A stretch of DNA of 64,000 bases from Physcomitrium patens (GCF_000002425.4 NC_037256.1:10589900-10653899), one strand, 5' to 3'; shown: positions 24,621-41,018, numbered from the stretch's first letter. The notes: generated by a model not told the origin, from the letters alone. Numbers and translations: made by a program.

Positions 24621-27600
24621 GATTAGCATTATTTGTGAATCGTCGACGATGGCTGTTATAGAGGTTTGGTTACTCATTGCTGCTGAGTAACCAAAATCAG
24701 TAAGTAAACAAGCACATAATAAGATAAACACAACAAAAACAACACGACTACCACTCCTTTTACAAAGACAACTAGATCGTCACCCTCTGACACTTGAATG
24801 GTCCAGTTCCATACTCGTACGGGGGTTGTGCTGTGGCGCTAACTATTAAGTTATTTTCATACAAAATATGCGACACTGGTATCAATCTTCACGACAGAGT
24901 GAAAGAGACCACTTGAAGAATCTCTGATATATAACAGTCATCTCATACCACAGAATAAGATTACAAGCAATTCTGCAGTTCCTGCAATTATCTGCACTTG
25001 TACGGCAAGTTTGTGCGCACTGAAGCTTGCAACAGCACAATTGTGAATACAGATAAATAGGATTTTGGTTCGAGTGATGCTGATCAACAATGATCCCACC
25101 TTTAAGTAGCAGCATCGAAGCTAAGCTCTCTGATCTCATCAGCTCTTAACGAGAATTTATAACAGGATCAACCCTTGATTGGCCGAGATGCGTTCACAAC
25201 GATTTAAGGAGTTTCAACGGCAAACTTCTACAACACTACTTGCGACTAACGACTGGAACCAGAGTCCAGAGCAGGTAAGAACATAAGTTGGTTCATCAAG
25301 GTGAAATGTGTACAGGACGAGGCATGACACGCTTGGCAGTGCAGCACGCAGTTTATTCTTCGCTACAATGCCCATTACGTAGTTCATACACCACAAAGGG
25401 ACATGTACTTCGACGGTCGCCGGAAAACCACTGACAAAGGGAGGGAAGAAGCCATCTGCACAGGCTGGGAATCGTGAATGGTTTCTGTGGACTCCTCTAA
25501 GTTCACAGTCTCGGCCATAGATGGTAGCAGTTCCTTGCCTGAAGGTTTTGAAGTCGGGAAGTAATGCTCCATCGGTTGACTAACCAACGCACATGAGCAA
25601 AAAGATTTCAGAAAGAATCGAAACGACGTCCAGCTGATTCGGATGCCGTGGGAGGGGTCTGGTTAACCGTTTTATCTGAATTTCTGGGTCTTGAGGAAGA
25701 TGTGCTTTAAAGAATCAATCAGATACTCCAAATCTAATTCAATGAATCGGAACCAGAGGTTAATCTAGGAAAGCGGTGTTTCTGTCATGAAGCATCACAT
25801 CGAATATTGGAGAGGGCAAAAAGCATGCAAAATGCTGCAACAGTGTGGGAAGACTGTCATGGATAAGTGCGGTCAGCTGGGAATAACCAGATACCTCCAC
25901 AGGATTAGATCTGCCATGAAATCTAGTGAAGGGACATGTACCTGATCGATCACGCCTTACTGAAACTGCCACAATCCGATCGGACTGCCCCGCACGCAAG
26001 AGTTACGATCCGTTTCCGCCTTGTTGCATGATGAATGGGGAATTCTATTTAGAGCCGGCGCAGTCCCCAAGAGCCGCCAATTCAAACGCAACATCGTAAT
26101 GACTCATCGAAGAGGAACCTTCCTGATGGCGGCAATTCCCAGGCTGACCTTTTCACGCCCGTCACATGTTGCCTTCTCATCCAATGCCCTCGCTCCCATC
26201 TTCAGAAATAAAACCCATTCGGATCATGCTAAATACTCGCGAAGTTGTTCGTCATTTTTTCATTTAAACAATTCACACATAATAGATAGCACTGACCAGG
26301 CTATGGGCGATTTAATCATTTCGGCATCGAGTTACTAAAGGAGCCAATCCTTCCCTCCCCAAAACTACCGAGAATGGCAACGAGAATGCAGACCGAATTA
26401 TCCTTCCTTGTCAGAGGCTGACGCTTGGGTGGGAATCGCATCGGTCAGACCGCTCGGCTTGACTTCATTCAAACCGAAGTCAGCTTTTCATTTAGGATTT
26501 GCGGCTCCTCGTCACCTAAATGTTCTTCGGCTGTCTGTCCGTCGATATTTCCCATTCTACGTTTCCTTCTTACCTCAAATGGCGCCACGGACAGTCCAAT
26601 GGCAGGTAGGCTTCCATACAAAGTGCCGCTAGGTTCCAGTTTTTAAGTGCATGGGGGAGCATATCGGATCAGCCTAATCCAAACACGGCGAATCGATCGC
26701 ACATCTCAGATTCGTGCAGGGACAGGATCGTCTGCACTTAAGGGAAAAGGTACAGCTTCGTCACAGAAGGATGCTCTGAACATTAAAATCGATGGCCAAC
26801 AGAATAAACTTCATAATTTCAAGAAAAAGGGGCAATCATCAGGGATCATCTCCACCCTTCAATGCCGCTAAGAACCTGAATGCGCTTCCAGGCGGCTTGA
26901 CTGGAACGACTTGCGGATGCAGGCCCGTTGTGATGTTCATCATCATCTCGGACATGATTTCATCGTAGAGCGTACGCGTATTGAAATCAGTGCTGTTTTC
27001 GATGAGTTCATAAATTTTCGCAAGGTCAGAATCTATTTTCAGGAGATCTTCAATGTTTCTTCACCTTCTAGCACCTACGCTGTAGTTATGATGGCGAGGA
27101 CACGAAGTCTGGAAGCTCTGATTCTTCACCAGGACTTCGGAGCTAGTAAACCTCTATAAGGCCGAATTCGGAGCAAACAAAAGCTTTAATGTCATAACAA
27201 ACAAAATCGATTTCAACTCGGTTTCAAGCATGGATCCCGAGATGAAGAGCTCGCTTGAGAATATAGCCTGTTTGCATTAAATTCGCACTTAGAAGACATG
27301 TTGGATTTTGTCATTTGATATGCCAAATAAATAAGCAATGAAACACAAAGATCGTCTTCATAGTTTTACTATCTTTGGTTCCCGGTGCGAAAACTCCCAA
27401 CTTCTTTTATCAACAGGGGGTATGAATACTTGGAGCTTTATGACTCTAACACTAGAGTTCACAGTTGGTGGTGTAAAGCCGCCTTACATCACACACACGA
27501 AAGATTTTATTTGTCTCGTTTCCTCTTAAGAAAATCAAAGTCGGTCCGTCACAAAGTGGTGTGGGTTTTCACCTGGACCAACGAAGATCTCAGAAGAAAA

Positions 27601-28060
27601 TCTGCAGAACTATTTGGCATCTGCTTATTCAAGTAAAAATTAACTAGATCGAGCCTACAGGAATTACATGCAGAGTAAGAAGCAGCACATAATCATGCCT
27701 TAACTAGATCAACCACCGCGATGAGGAAACCCCCCACAGCTCGCCGTCCATTTGCAGGGACGATTAAGTGGGAGCAAATACATGAACAAGTTGTATGCAG
27801 ATCCCTAAAACCGTTGTCGACGCTCCGCCGCCCCGAGTGGACGCCCGGTCATCGACGCAGCCTGGCGAGTTTCGTATCCAAACTGGGAAATCTGTCAGCA
27901 CGGACTTCGGGGTTTATTGGATTCTGTATCTAGAACGGAATGGAATTCTAAGGGGGCGGCCACCAGGTGGTGTATTTCGGATGGGATGATCGGTATAAAC
28001 TTGTGCAATTCCACGCATTCCTAGGTCTCTTCTAGTTTAACAGAACCTGGTCTCTGTTAA
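24621..28060. other. Gene-free region of ordinary composition
   Basis: Base composition returns to gene-like values, yet no open frame here (the longest is about 105 codons, 26021-26338 plus) resembles a known family. No exon chain with conserved segments could be assembled on either strand. Possibilities are promoter or enhancer sequence, a long non-coding RNA, lineage-specific exons, or a decayed gene beyond recognition. Confidence 0.5.
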
Positions 28061-29840
28061 TCAGAATGAGCCTTCTACTATAGTTAATTAGCAGCCTTCT
28101 AGTTCATGAATGGCTTGTTTGTGGGAGTTCAGTCACCGTTGATTAATGTAAATAAAATCAAAAGAATAATAATGTTATACTGTCTTATTTCCTAGAAGAC
28201 TGCTTTGAGTTCCTGAAGTCTCACAATGTAGAGATAGGCTGATGTGCCTTGGAAAAGAAAAATATATTTTGTTTATAAATTCAGTGGGAACAATGCAGAT
28301 GAATGTATAAGCTTCAAGCTATGCAGAACGTGCAATAGCATCGAAGTTTGTAAGTCTAAGCAAATAGAGCCACTTGCGCATGGAAATCTATCGAAATGAG
28401 ACTAATGTTTGGCACTGTAGAGGTGTAAATGAACAGGTGCAAAAATAAATCATTAAGTGCTAGGAGAAAACGACAACATACAGACACACACACATATATA
28501 TTTATGTATGTATGTTTGTATGTATGTATATACTGCATTATAAATCTATTTCATTTTAAAATTTTTAATTTAGATGATTTTGTTTATTTAATTAGTGATA
28601 ATTGTTAATGATATTTGTTGATTTATTTTACTTGGGAGCCATAAATTTTCATAAATATTTTATACATGTTTCTTAAAGAGAAAAGAAACTATATTGGAAT
28701 TCTTTATTAATCATTTACAATGATAATAAAACAAACTTAACTTAATTTCAATTTTGAAGATTGGCAGATTAAGCTTTCAATAGTTCTAATGCAATTGTAA
28801 ATTCATGTGCTTGTGCTTAGCTTGCTTACCCATCCAAGTTGTTGTAAAGTTGCTTTTGTAGTCGTCCATTTTTAAGTAAATGACTTTTGGCCCATACTTG
28901 TTCTTTTAAGTAAAGGACTTTTGCCTCTTACTTTTTGCTTAAGTAAAGAACTTTTGGCCCTTACCTTTTTACAAGTAAAGGTTTTTCTGACCCTTACTTC
29001 TTCTTTTTTTTTTTTTTTGAAGTAAAGGTATTTTGACCCTACCTTGGTTATTCCTTTAGTGTACCAAAGTCACCTTCATGTAAAGATACATTTATATATT
29101 TTTGGACAAATCCAAGTGTGTGATCACATTGCAAGATGATTTAGTATAGTATGGCATCTTTGGCACTTCCCTCATTAACTTTGGACTATGTTGTGTGGTA
29201 AGCATGCATAATGTGGATGTCTACATAACTTTCTTCATAAAAATTTACAAAAGTTCATTTGTAGAAAATTTCCAAATCATTTGGATTTAATCCATGATTT
29301 TGGAATCCAAATTTCACACACATACATGCATTCAACAGAAGTTAATAAATAAATGAGAGTAGGTTGAGCTAGTAAGTTTGTACTTAATGTATTGAAATTC
29401 ATATATGTATCAATGATTGATATATTTGGACTTTTGACAAACACAAATCTTAAAAAAATTGAACAATCGTTATTTTCTTTTGAGAATGTATAATTTTCAA
29501 TTATCCATATTAGGTTGGATGAAAACTCTCTTAAACTAAGTTGAAACACTTGGTCTCATCAAATTATGATTACCATGTTTAACTTCTATTTTTGAAATAA
29601 TTTATTCTATGTTGTTAAAAGGTTTTATTCATGTTTTATTCTCATCACTTTGCCTCCTCATCCTTACAATAATATTTCCCTATTACAAAGCCAAATCCTC
29701 AGTTATTATTAAAAAGTAGAGGAGGGGCCATTGAGGAGCTCTTAATTTGCCATTCTATATACATACCCACGCCACACATATAATTAGCGTCTCCTAAAAC
29801 GAGATTAGAGCCCAATACGAACCATATTACGACAGTAGCT
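28061..29840. other. AT-rich spacer upstream of LOG
   Basis: This is mostly AT-rich sequence with a short CA/TATG microsatellite (about 28483-28530) and the minisatellite listed separately. An open frame at 29277-29549 (minus) has no family resemblance that I trust. Confidence 0.5.
28871..29045. repeat. Degenerate minisatellite with AAGTAAAGGACTTTTGGCCC core
   Basis: Five imperfect copies of a motif close to AAGTAAAGGACTTTT, followed by GGCCC or GACCC and TTAC, occur in the same orientation with spacings of about 35 to 50 bases. A T-run interrupts the fourth spacing. The motif has no coding sense that I can see. Confidence 0.75.
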
Positions 29841-29844
29841 GAAT

Positions 29845-30001
29845 GGCCTTGGGACCTGCGCCACGTCCCTTTTCGCTGGTCGCCCACGTCCTCCCAGCTC
29901 ATCAGCCTTCACGCGAGATGAACGACCACCTCCGGCACGGGCGACCAATGGACGGTGGCGCAGGTCCCAAGGCCAATGCGTCCATTGCTCGCCCGTGCCG
30001 G
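29845..30001. repeat. Nested inverted repeats in the LOG promoter
   Basis: Two inverted repeats interlock here. The first pairs 29932-29954 with 29979-30001: 23 bases with one mismatch, around a 24-base loop. The second pairs 29845-29864 with 29955-29974, a perfect 20-base match whose second arm lies inside the loop of the first. The region is GC-rich against AT-rich surroundings and ends about 350 bases before the LOG start codon. It could be a remnant of a foldback element, a small-RNA precursor or a structured regulatory region. The pairing is seen directly; the role is unknown. Confidence 0.85.
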
Positions 30002-30353
30002 CATGGGCCAGTGTTGTATATATGACAGTAATGCCTGCGGCGAGACCAACCCTGAGCTTCCTTTTCCTCCCCAGATTGTCGATCCCGCTCTTTAGCTGTG
30101 AACCCTGTGCAGGTTGAAGACGAGCTCAGGTTTATCGTATTCGCAATTACCCACACAACCGACCCGCATTTGGTTGCACAATTGAGTCACAGAGTTCGGC
30201 GTTTCACAGGATACACACCAAGCGGCATTGTTTCTTTTGAATTCCAGCGTCGGTGGGTGGCAATCTCCGATCGCCTTTGAAGGAACCGCTTCGGGGTGGA
30301 TCTTTGAGGTTGCTGTTGCGATTTGCCGTTGGGTTTCTTGGAATCGTAGAATC

Positions 30354-31858
30354 ATGGGTGCTATTCAGGAGGAGAAGAGCACGGTGCCTGCGACTCTTCC
30401 TTACGCGGAGAAAATGATGTTACCCTCGAAGCGCTTCAAGAAGATCTGCGTTTTCTGTGGGAGTAGCAGCGGCAAGAAGGGTGTGTTTAGTAACGAGGCT
30501 CTCAACCTCGGCCGCGAATTGGTATGCTGGTCTCTGATTTGAGATTGGTGTGGTCCATTCAGTATCGGTTCGTTGGTGTGTTGAGCTGTGTTTCGCCTCG
30601 TTGGGATGTCCCGTTATTTGGTGATGTTTCTTCAGCTTCTGTGATTTCTTGTAAGTTCCATTGGACTCTTTCCTCGGAGGAGGGCATCGTGATGTGTGTT
30701 GGTTGTGAGTTCAAGGATGATGTAATTCTAGGTGTATCTTTTTTCTTGACTGTCATACTCCAAATTTGATTGGGTAGGTGATCCGGAACATCGATTTGGT
30801 GTATGGTGGAGGTAGTATTGGGCTGATGGGTCAAGTGGCACAGACAGTCGAAGCTGGAGGCGGCAAAGTATGTGGGTAAGTGCATGCCCCTGAAACTTGG
30901 CCGATCATGTTAATCGTGTCCAACTGATGCCGCTTCGTGATCACAAGTTTTTGAAAGTGTGGTCTTTTGGTCGTAAGGTATTAATTACACCCAAACCTGC
31001 CGCAATGCCGACGTAATTTTTGTTACGGAGGTGGCTGTGAACTTCGTCAAATTGTCGGTTGACGAGTAGTTAGGAAAAGTGTATTTTCGTTGATTGTGTT
31101 CTCTTGTGGATTCTGGGTCCTCTAGCTTTGATAGCTGATCGTCGAATACTGTGCGTTCGTGTGAAACCAGCGTTATTCCAAAGGCATTGATTGGAAAAGA
31201 ACTTACTGGAAGCACAGTGGGGGAGCTGATAGCGGTGCCAGACATGCACTCAAGAAAGGCTGAGATGGCTCGTCAAGCGGATGCTTTCATTGCGCTTCCT
31301 GGTATTTTGCGTAACACAATACACGTTCTTGTGAATTGTTGAAGTTGTTATTAGAGCTACGAATTCTGCCTTGATGAAAAAGATGATTGAGAGACCCGAT
31401 GATCGTCTCGATTTGCAGGTGGTTACGGCACTTTGGAAGAACTTGTGGAGGTCATAACCTGGAATCAGCTCGGCATTCACAAAAAGCCGGTACAGTCCTT
31501 TTCTCGTCTCTTCAATCTGTTCCACCATGCAGCGTTTAATTTTAGGTTAGGCTTGATGGGAGGAGGAGATGTTGCAATAAAATCTGGCTTTCTGCATTTA
31601 TCTATGCAGGTGGGACTTCTCAACGTGGACGGCTTTTATGACACATTGCTCACATTTTTCGACAAGCAAATGGAAGAGGAATTCTTCGACAGCTCATCCC
31701 GGAGCATAGTAGTGTCCGCCCCGACCGCAAGTGAGTTACTCGACAAGTTGGAGGCTCACTCCCCGACTTTGACCAAGGGTCCCAAGCTGTGCTGGGAGGT
31801 GGAGCGACCAATAGGACTCGGTCTTACGACCACCCCCATCGCCGGTGTTGGTCAGTGA
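30354..31858 (+). CDS. LOG-type cytokinin riboside 5'-monophosphate phosphoribohydrolase
   Basis: Five exons (30354-30521, 30778-30875, 31171-31301, 31419-31489, 31610-31858) joined at GT/AG sites keep one frame and predict 238 residues. LOG enzymes remove ribose 5'-phosphate from cytokinin nucleotides, giving the free active hormone in one step, mainly in cytosol and nucleus. Diagnostic parts are [10 protein letters not shown] near the start, [10 protein letters not shown] (residues 65-74), the [13 protein letters not shown] block, and the catalytic/substrate motif PGGYGTLEE (132-140), split across exons 3 and 4, followed by [14 protein letters not shown] and [11 protein letters not shown]. 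The start chosen is the first ATG in frame with the conserved core, and the length is typical for plants. All key motifs are intact. The promoter carries nested inverted repeats. The call is secure; which cytokinin the enzyme prefers cannot be read from sequence. Confidence 0.96.
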
Positions 31859-33219
31859 GTTCTTGACGCAGTAAGCATTATTGTCTGATGACACAGATCG
31901 AACCCCAAATTGTATAAAACGAGGATGCACTTCCGCTTCAGAGCGAATCTCAATTCAAGTACCACAGCATGATCAATTTTGACACTACGTATGAGCCATC
32001 GCATGCTCACCACCTTGCGCCAAGCATTCTTTTTGGATCACAAGTCTTCAGTGTTGACGCTTTGTCTGCTCTGCCCACACAAACGGTAATAGTGAATTGC
32101 TCTGTTCCTTTTGTTCCTCTACTAATTCCGAATTTCTCTGAGCACTGAGATCAGTCCATTTTTTTATTTACGGCGTCCCTGATTTCTCTGCCTTATCATG
32201 TGCAGCTGTTGCAGGCTTGTGGAACAGATGCTGAGCCATTCATTGGCGAATTCACCTTTGCTGGACCGAAGTACAAAATTTTATCTTGTAGTTGAGGGCA
32301 ACTAGCCATCGACAGAATAGCATGATTGACCACTTTACCTTTTTTCTTCTTTCTCTTTTGCAGTGTACGGCCCCAAAGCTTGGGTGTATATTGGTATAAA
32401 CATTTTTGCTATAAAATGGCCCCTGGCTTGTGCATGAAGTTTTTGCCCTTTCTTGGTGAACTTTACCTGTGCAACTAAGATACGCACTCCTTCAACAAAT
32501 CAAGAAATGAAGATGTTATAATGGACAAATATAAACGCTACGTTAACTAACTTAAAAAAATATTTTAATTCTTGTGATCAATTAAAACATCTCAACTTTA
32601 CGACTTTACAAACTAATATTCTTTTTTTCTTCTTCAATACTATTTAAATCATACATTTTCAAATCAAAATTTCAAATTAAAAGTGTTTTCATGGACCTGT
32701 AAATTTCTCTTATCATGTGCAGTTGAATTTTGCAAGAAAAACTTGTGATCTAAATACACTTATTCTCAGATTGTGATAAACGTATCACCCAATTTCAGCA
32801 TTATTCTATTTCATCTGACGTTGCCTGAATATTCTAGACAGCATCGTCAGAAGCAAGTGCACCGCATCCCACAATTACCTTCAGAGCCGTTAGTACGATG
32901 CCGATCCAGCACCAGATGATGGAATCTCGATAGCTTCTGAGCAAGGTTTACATAAAGTGCGGAGGCGGCGCATCGAATCATCACCGGAACCGCTCGCGAG
33001 GCATCGTTGAAGTACCATCAGTGGTGGCGCAATTTGTGTGAAGGAATCCGCATTAATTTCCTCGAAGGCCGCCACGCTTTCATTCATGTTTACGTGACTA
33101 GGAGTAGTCAAGAGAATCGGTGGAGTCTGGAGTTTGGAGAAGTACTTGCTGCAGTTGGCAGCATGGTGATGCAGGGACCTGAGAAACTACCTTGAGAACC
33201 AGTTCTGAGCGGAATGGGG
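31859..33219. other. Region after LOG with unassigned open segments
   Basis: Two open stretches on plus (about 31965-32085 and 32205-32285) are bordered by plausible GT and AG sites, as in exons. The encoded sequence matches no family I know. They may be LOG 3' untranslated sequence, a small unrecognised gene or remnants. From about 32500 to 32800 the sequence is AT-rich. An open frame at 32890-33111 (minus), just beyond the P450 pseudogene, is also unassigned. Confidence 0.4.
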
Positions 33220-35175
33220 TGCCCGCATTGAACACTATTCTTGTATCTATAATACACATGGACGTGAATTCGAGGGACTTGTGTGATGGCAACATCGGTT
33301 GATCTCGGCCTCACGGGCCCTGGCTTCTCGCTCATGTCAAACTCCTTCGGCTTATGGTTGTAACATCGCCACTCAAATCCACGGAGAAGGCTGGCGTCCA
33401 CGACCTCTACGACCTCCATGATCATTCCTGTCCCTGAGCACTGGCGCCGTTCAACTGAGACAAGAATGAGCTGGAAATCAGGCCCCATCATTTTGATGTC
33501 TTTGTTGAGGAACCTGACAGGATTGAATTCTTGGGAGTCCGGAGTCGCGGCCAATGGTCCACGAGTTCAGCATCACAGTGGAATTGGCAGGGATATCATA
33601 ACCCACGAATTCGTTTTATTCCAGGTTGAATTTGGAGATGCACAGAGGCGAGGCGGGATGGAGCCGGAAGCGCTCCTTCGCCACATCTTGCACGAAGAGC
33701 ATGTTATTATCTTGTTCTTCGATGAGCGAGTCATTGCCCAAAATATGGATCTCCTCCTGAGCGCGCCTCGTAAAATGAGAGTGATGGAGAAGCTCTCCGA
33801 TTGCCATCTTGATGGAGACAGAGGTTGTGTCGCTGCCGATAATGATGAAATCCTTCAAAAATAGTCAAGAGCCTTCATGTTTTGCACAATTCAAGAGCCT
33901 TCTATTTGTGATTAAGATCAGATCTGGATACTGATTGACTCACGAAGATAACGACAGCCATGGCGTTGGGAGGAAGCTCATTTTCTCCTTACTGAGACAA
34001 GAGGATGTCCATCATATTGAGTTATCCCCGTCGGCGCCAGGTCCTTTGCTGGATTTGATTTTTCTAAATCAATACCTGCGCAACGAGGTTCATCTTTGCC
34101 GACAGGTAGTGCATTTTTTTTCTTATAGCCCATGAAGTCGTAAATGTTGAGCAGGGGTAGAAATCGCCTACGCAGACTACACTGGCTAGGTTGACAACCT
34201 CCTTTACCAAGGTCTTCAAGGTCACCATCTCCTCCCTAGTGAGAGGCTCTGAGGCGACCATATGTGACTAGACGAAGATCATCCTCTCTAATTTATCTAT
34301 GCCCAACTCTTGCAAAATGGATATCATGTTCTCACACCCAGTAGCTTGCATTTCCGACAGCACCTTATTCACCATGTGTTTTACTTTATGCTGCCTCGGT
34401 ACCTGCAAGCATTGTATTTACTAGGAGAGGGGGAGAAGAGATGACTTACAAATTTAAAAAGCACTTCCTACTTCTGCTAAGATAGAATCAAGCTCCGTCA
34501 AATCTCAATTAAAATCTCCAATAGTCGAACAAAAAATAATTGGAACATTACTTTCGGAGTGCTACTCTAACATAGAGAGTTGCACAATGTGCACGCCACT
34601 TGCAACGAGAAAGATGGATTCACTTAGGATCAAAGCGAAGAAACAAATCATTTCTTTTAACTGTAAGGACTGAAGAGGATCCTTCCGGATGTATATTTTG
34701 AATAATAGATCGGTTTTATAAAACTGTGTTAAACATGTGACAGAGCCACACGCTTGAGAGAGAGAAGCTCCGCAGTATAAATGCGACGGAGGCGCTTGTA
34801 GTAGTTTCCGAACGGGGCCAACACTATGCTCTTGAAGTCTATCTCCAGCGTCTTTTCCGCAGTCATGAATGGGCGAGATGCGAAAGCCTGGTAGTTATGC
34901 TTCAGCACTTGCTCGGTCATACCCGCGGCACTGATGAGAAGCTTGGGCTTGTTACCAACTCACATCATTGTTGGAGGATCATTCTACTGGCATATCCTCG
35001 CAAAAGTTGCTTCCTTGTCTTCAATTAGAGGCAGGTGCCAAATGATAGGCATCCGCCCTCTTTGGAATGGGCCGAAAATTCAGTTTCCTGCTCATGGACG
35101 ACCGCAGGAAAAGTTACGACACCCCGAGGACGACGACCACGGAAGTCACCGACACCAGCGCATGAATTTCCATCT
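33220..35175 (-). pseudogene. Cytochrome P450 pseudogene (CYP71-clan type)
   Basis: Read on the minus strand, P450 parts appear in the right order: a membrane-anchor start near 35173 (MEIHALVSVTSVVVV), a WPIIGNL-like region near 35040, a helix C region with APFGNYYKRLRRI (about 34810), an F-G region ending RKKMHYLSAKMNLVAQVL (about 34070-34140), the I-helix GSDTT (about 33835), the K-helix KERFR (about 33675), and the haem loop VSVERRQCSG near 33440. The haem-loop consensus FxxGxRxCxG has lost its Phe and first Gly, although the ligand Cys is kept. At least three in-frame stops (after the anchor, before the helix A region, and before the GYDIPA segment) and frame changes break it. Intact relatives are ER-anchored mono-oxygenases of about 500 residues in secondary metabolism. 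Some gaps could be true introns, but the stops and haem-loop losses argue for a dead gene. Confidence 0.85.
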
Positions 35176-35730
35176 TGCAAGCACCATCCCAACCCGAATC
35201 TCGAAATCCAATCTCCTCTACTCGCAGCTCTCACAGCTCATGCACTGCCCTCCATGAACCAATCTAGGAGCCGCAAAATCACTCATCCCTTTCTCGCTCA
35301 TCCGCAACCTACAGCGCAGAGTGCGGAGCTTTTAGAGGGGAGCATATGCAAACGGCGCCAGCGCAACTGCAGGCATTACTGAGGGAAGTCCAAGAGATCG
35401 CCAACCACAATGACGGCCTGGAGGGCAGAGCCCCGAGAATTATTTGAGGCAGAAAATCCTGGGCACCGCATTTTCTGAGCAGCGATCAGCGCAGCAGGCC
35501 CGATGGATGCAGAAATGATAAGAGACCACGACGAAGATCAAGGATCGACTGGGTCATTCGAGAGTTGCACACTGTACGTGAAGAATCGCTGGATCAATGG
35601 AGCCGGTGTCAAACTGAGTGACTGCGAAGTTGAAAATCGCGGCGCTTTGACCCGACTCACAAAGGGTTCCCGCTCCGGTACTCGTACTCTGCACCACCAC
35701 GCTTGCTCCATCTCCCCTGTGCCTGTGTAC

Positions 35731-35828
35731 ATCTCTCTCTCTCTCTGTGTATACATATTTACATATGTATGTGTGTCAAAAGTGTGTGTATATCTCTCTC
35801 TCTCTGTGTATCTCTTTCTCTCTGTGTA

Positions 35829-35867
<39 letters not shown>

Positions 35868-35890
35868 ATATACATATATATATATATATG
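35731..35890. repeat. TC/TG/TA compound microsatellite
   Basis: Blocks of TC repeats are separated by TGTGTATA-like spacers and end in a TA run. Open frames across it, rich in Ser-Leu and Tyr-Ile, are by-products of the repeat. Confidence 0.95.
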
Positions 35891-37159
35891 TTAAAATGTG
35901 TGTGTATGTGTAACAAGTGTGTTTGGGTTAGCGGGAAACAGACTTTGATGTTGGCTAAGAAATTAACTATTTTTGAAACAATTTATATTGAGAAAAGGAA
36001 CAATGATTGTAGCAGGTTGTGTTGTAAAACTTGATGTGTGCTTCATGACATCAAGTGTTTTGTTTGTATATATGGTTTATATGTTTCAGGTTCTCTTTAT
36101 GACATTTAGCTGCTTGTCACTTTGGGATAGTTTTGCGTTGAGATGTTAAGATCTTTTATTTTTTTACATAACTTTGTAATAAAAACAGAGATAGCATTGT
36201 GTGGTACATTTTGAAATAGATTTTTTGTAATGTCTGTGTGTTGGCATGTCTGTGTGTTGGCAAAAATGTATAATAAGATATTTTTTTTCCTCATGTGTTT
36301 TTAACTAAAATTATAAATATATATAATTTATAATTTTAGTTAAAATATAGTTATATTATATAGTTATATAGTTATATATAGTTATATAGTTATAAAATTT
36401 AGTTATATATATATATTCTAAATATAATAAGTAAATTCGTAAAAAATATGAATTTCCATAAGGTAAAATAAGTTTTATGTTTCTAGATTAAGATGTATAA
36501 ATTGGATAGATAAAAATTTAATAAGTATAAGGATTAAGGTAAGATACAAAACTATTTATTCTTTGGGAAGAAAAAAAATTTAAGTCAAATTGGTGAAGTT
36601 AAAATTTAAGTTTAAATAAAAATAAAACTAAAATTTGTTTCCATACAAACTACTTATAAAGTCAAAGATTTGATGTCCAAACTTCTAGTGTCTTGTCACT
36701 TAAGCCATTAGAAGAAAGAAAAATTAGGGGATTTTTTCTAAAGGAATCAGAAATAAGACATAAGTTTTAATGCCATTATCAAAATATTCTAATAGATTTT
36801 TGATAACATCATTAAGATTAAAAATTACATTCGTGGAATTTATATGTATATTTATTTCATATATATATATATATATGAAATAATTTTTGGAATTTTATAT
36901 TAACATATGACATACATTTTGCAACAATATATTTAAAAAAAACATTTCATATTTTATGAACAAACATTATTACTTGTTTTCTGGTGTAAAACTATTGGAA
37001 AAATTAGATATTGAAATCAGAATTAATAAAAAATATAATTGAAATCCACATTTTTAAATTTGAAATTAGGAGATTTATTTTAAATTGACTTGATTAAAAA
37101 TAGGAAATTTAAATTCTGCAAAGGTAAACACAGGAATTACACCATGAGAACTGGATGAG
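35891..37159. other. AT-rich spacer
   Basis: No coding sequence was recognised. It contains a near-perfect AT-rich palindrome of about 40 bases (36302-36342), TAGTTATA repeats (36340-36410), a second TA-centred palindrome (about 36849-36885), and a perfect 16-base tandem pair near 36229-36260. Confidence 0.6.
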
Positions 37160-37305
37160 AAATGAATGAAAGTAAGGCAGCACAACATTCGTCGGGCATG
37201 ACTCCATGCCCAGACTTACCTGCGTCGTCGTCGGCGTCGTCGTCACGGAGGAGGCTTTTGCCAATTGCGTGTGTCGATGCGTCGAGGAGCTTCGACGTTG
37301 ATCGT

Positions 37306-37313
37306 AACCCTAA
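37306..37313 (+). promoter_or_regulatory. Telo-box-like element upstream of RPT4
   Basis: AACCCTAA lies about 150 bases before the RPT4 start codon, probably in the 5' untranslated region or proximal promoter. In plants this motif is common in promoters of genes active in dividing cells and in translation and proteasome genes. Function here is inferred from that association only. Confidence 0.5.
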
Positions 37314-37459
37314 TTTCTCGCAACCATTGTTTCGTCACAGCTAAACATCGTCTTGCCTCGTCGTCCTTCTCGTCCTCCTCCTCTGTGCCCTTCCTCATTC
37401 ATGTCAAAGGCTGTTGACACTGTGCTTCAGATTGATTCAATTGCGCTTGTCTGTCCGCC

Positions 37460-41018
<3,559 letters not shown>

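Noticed and set aside
28871-29045. Possible CRISPR-like array
   Set aside because: The repeats are imperfect, spacing is irregular, the spacers are low-complexity and the DNA is a plant nuclear genome. It is a degenerate minisatellite.
29277-29549. Minus-strand open frame considered as a Copia reverse-transcriptase fragment
   Set aside because: Only vague similarity; no ordered conserved blocks could be matched.
35503-35913. 136-codon open frame rich in Ser-Leu and Tyr-Ile
   Set aside because: It runs through a TC/TA microsatellite. Its composition is explained by the repeat and no domain is present.
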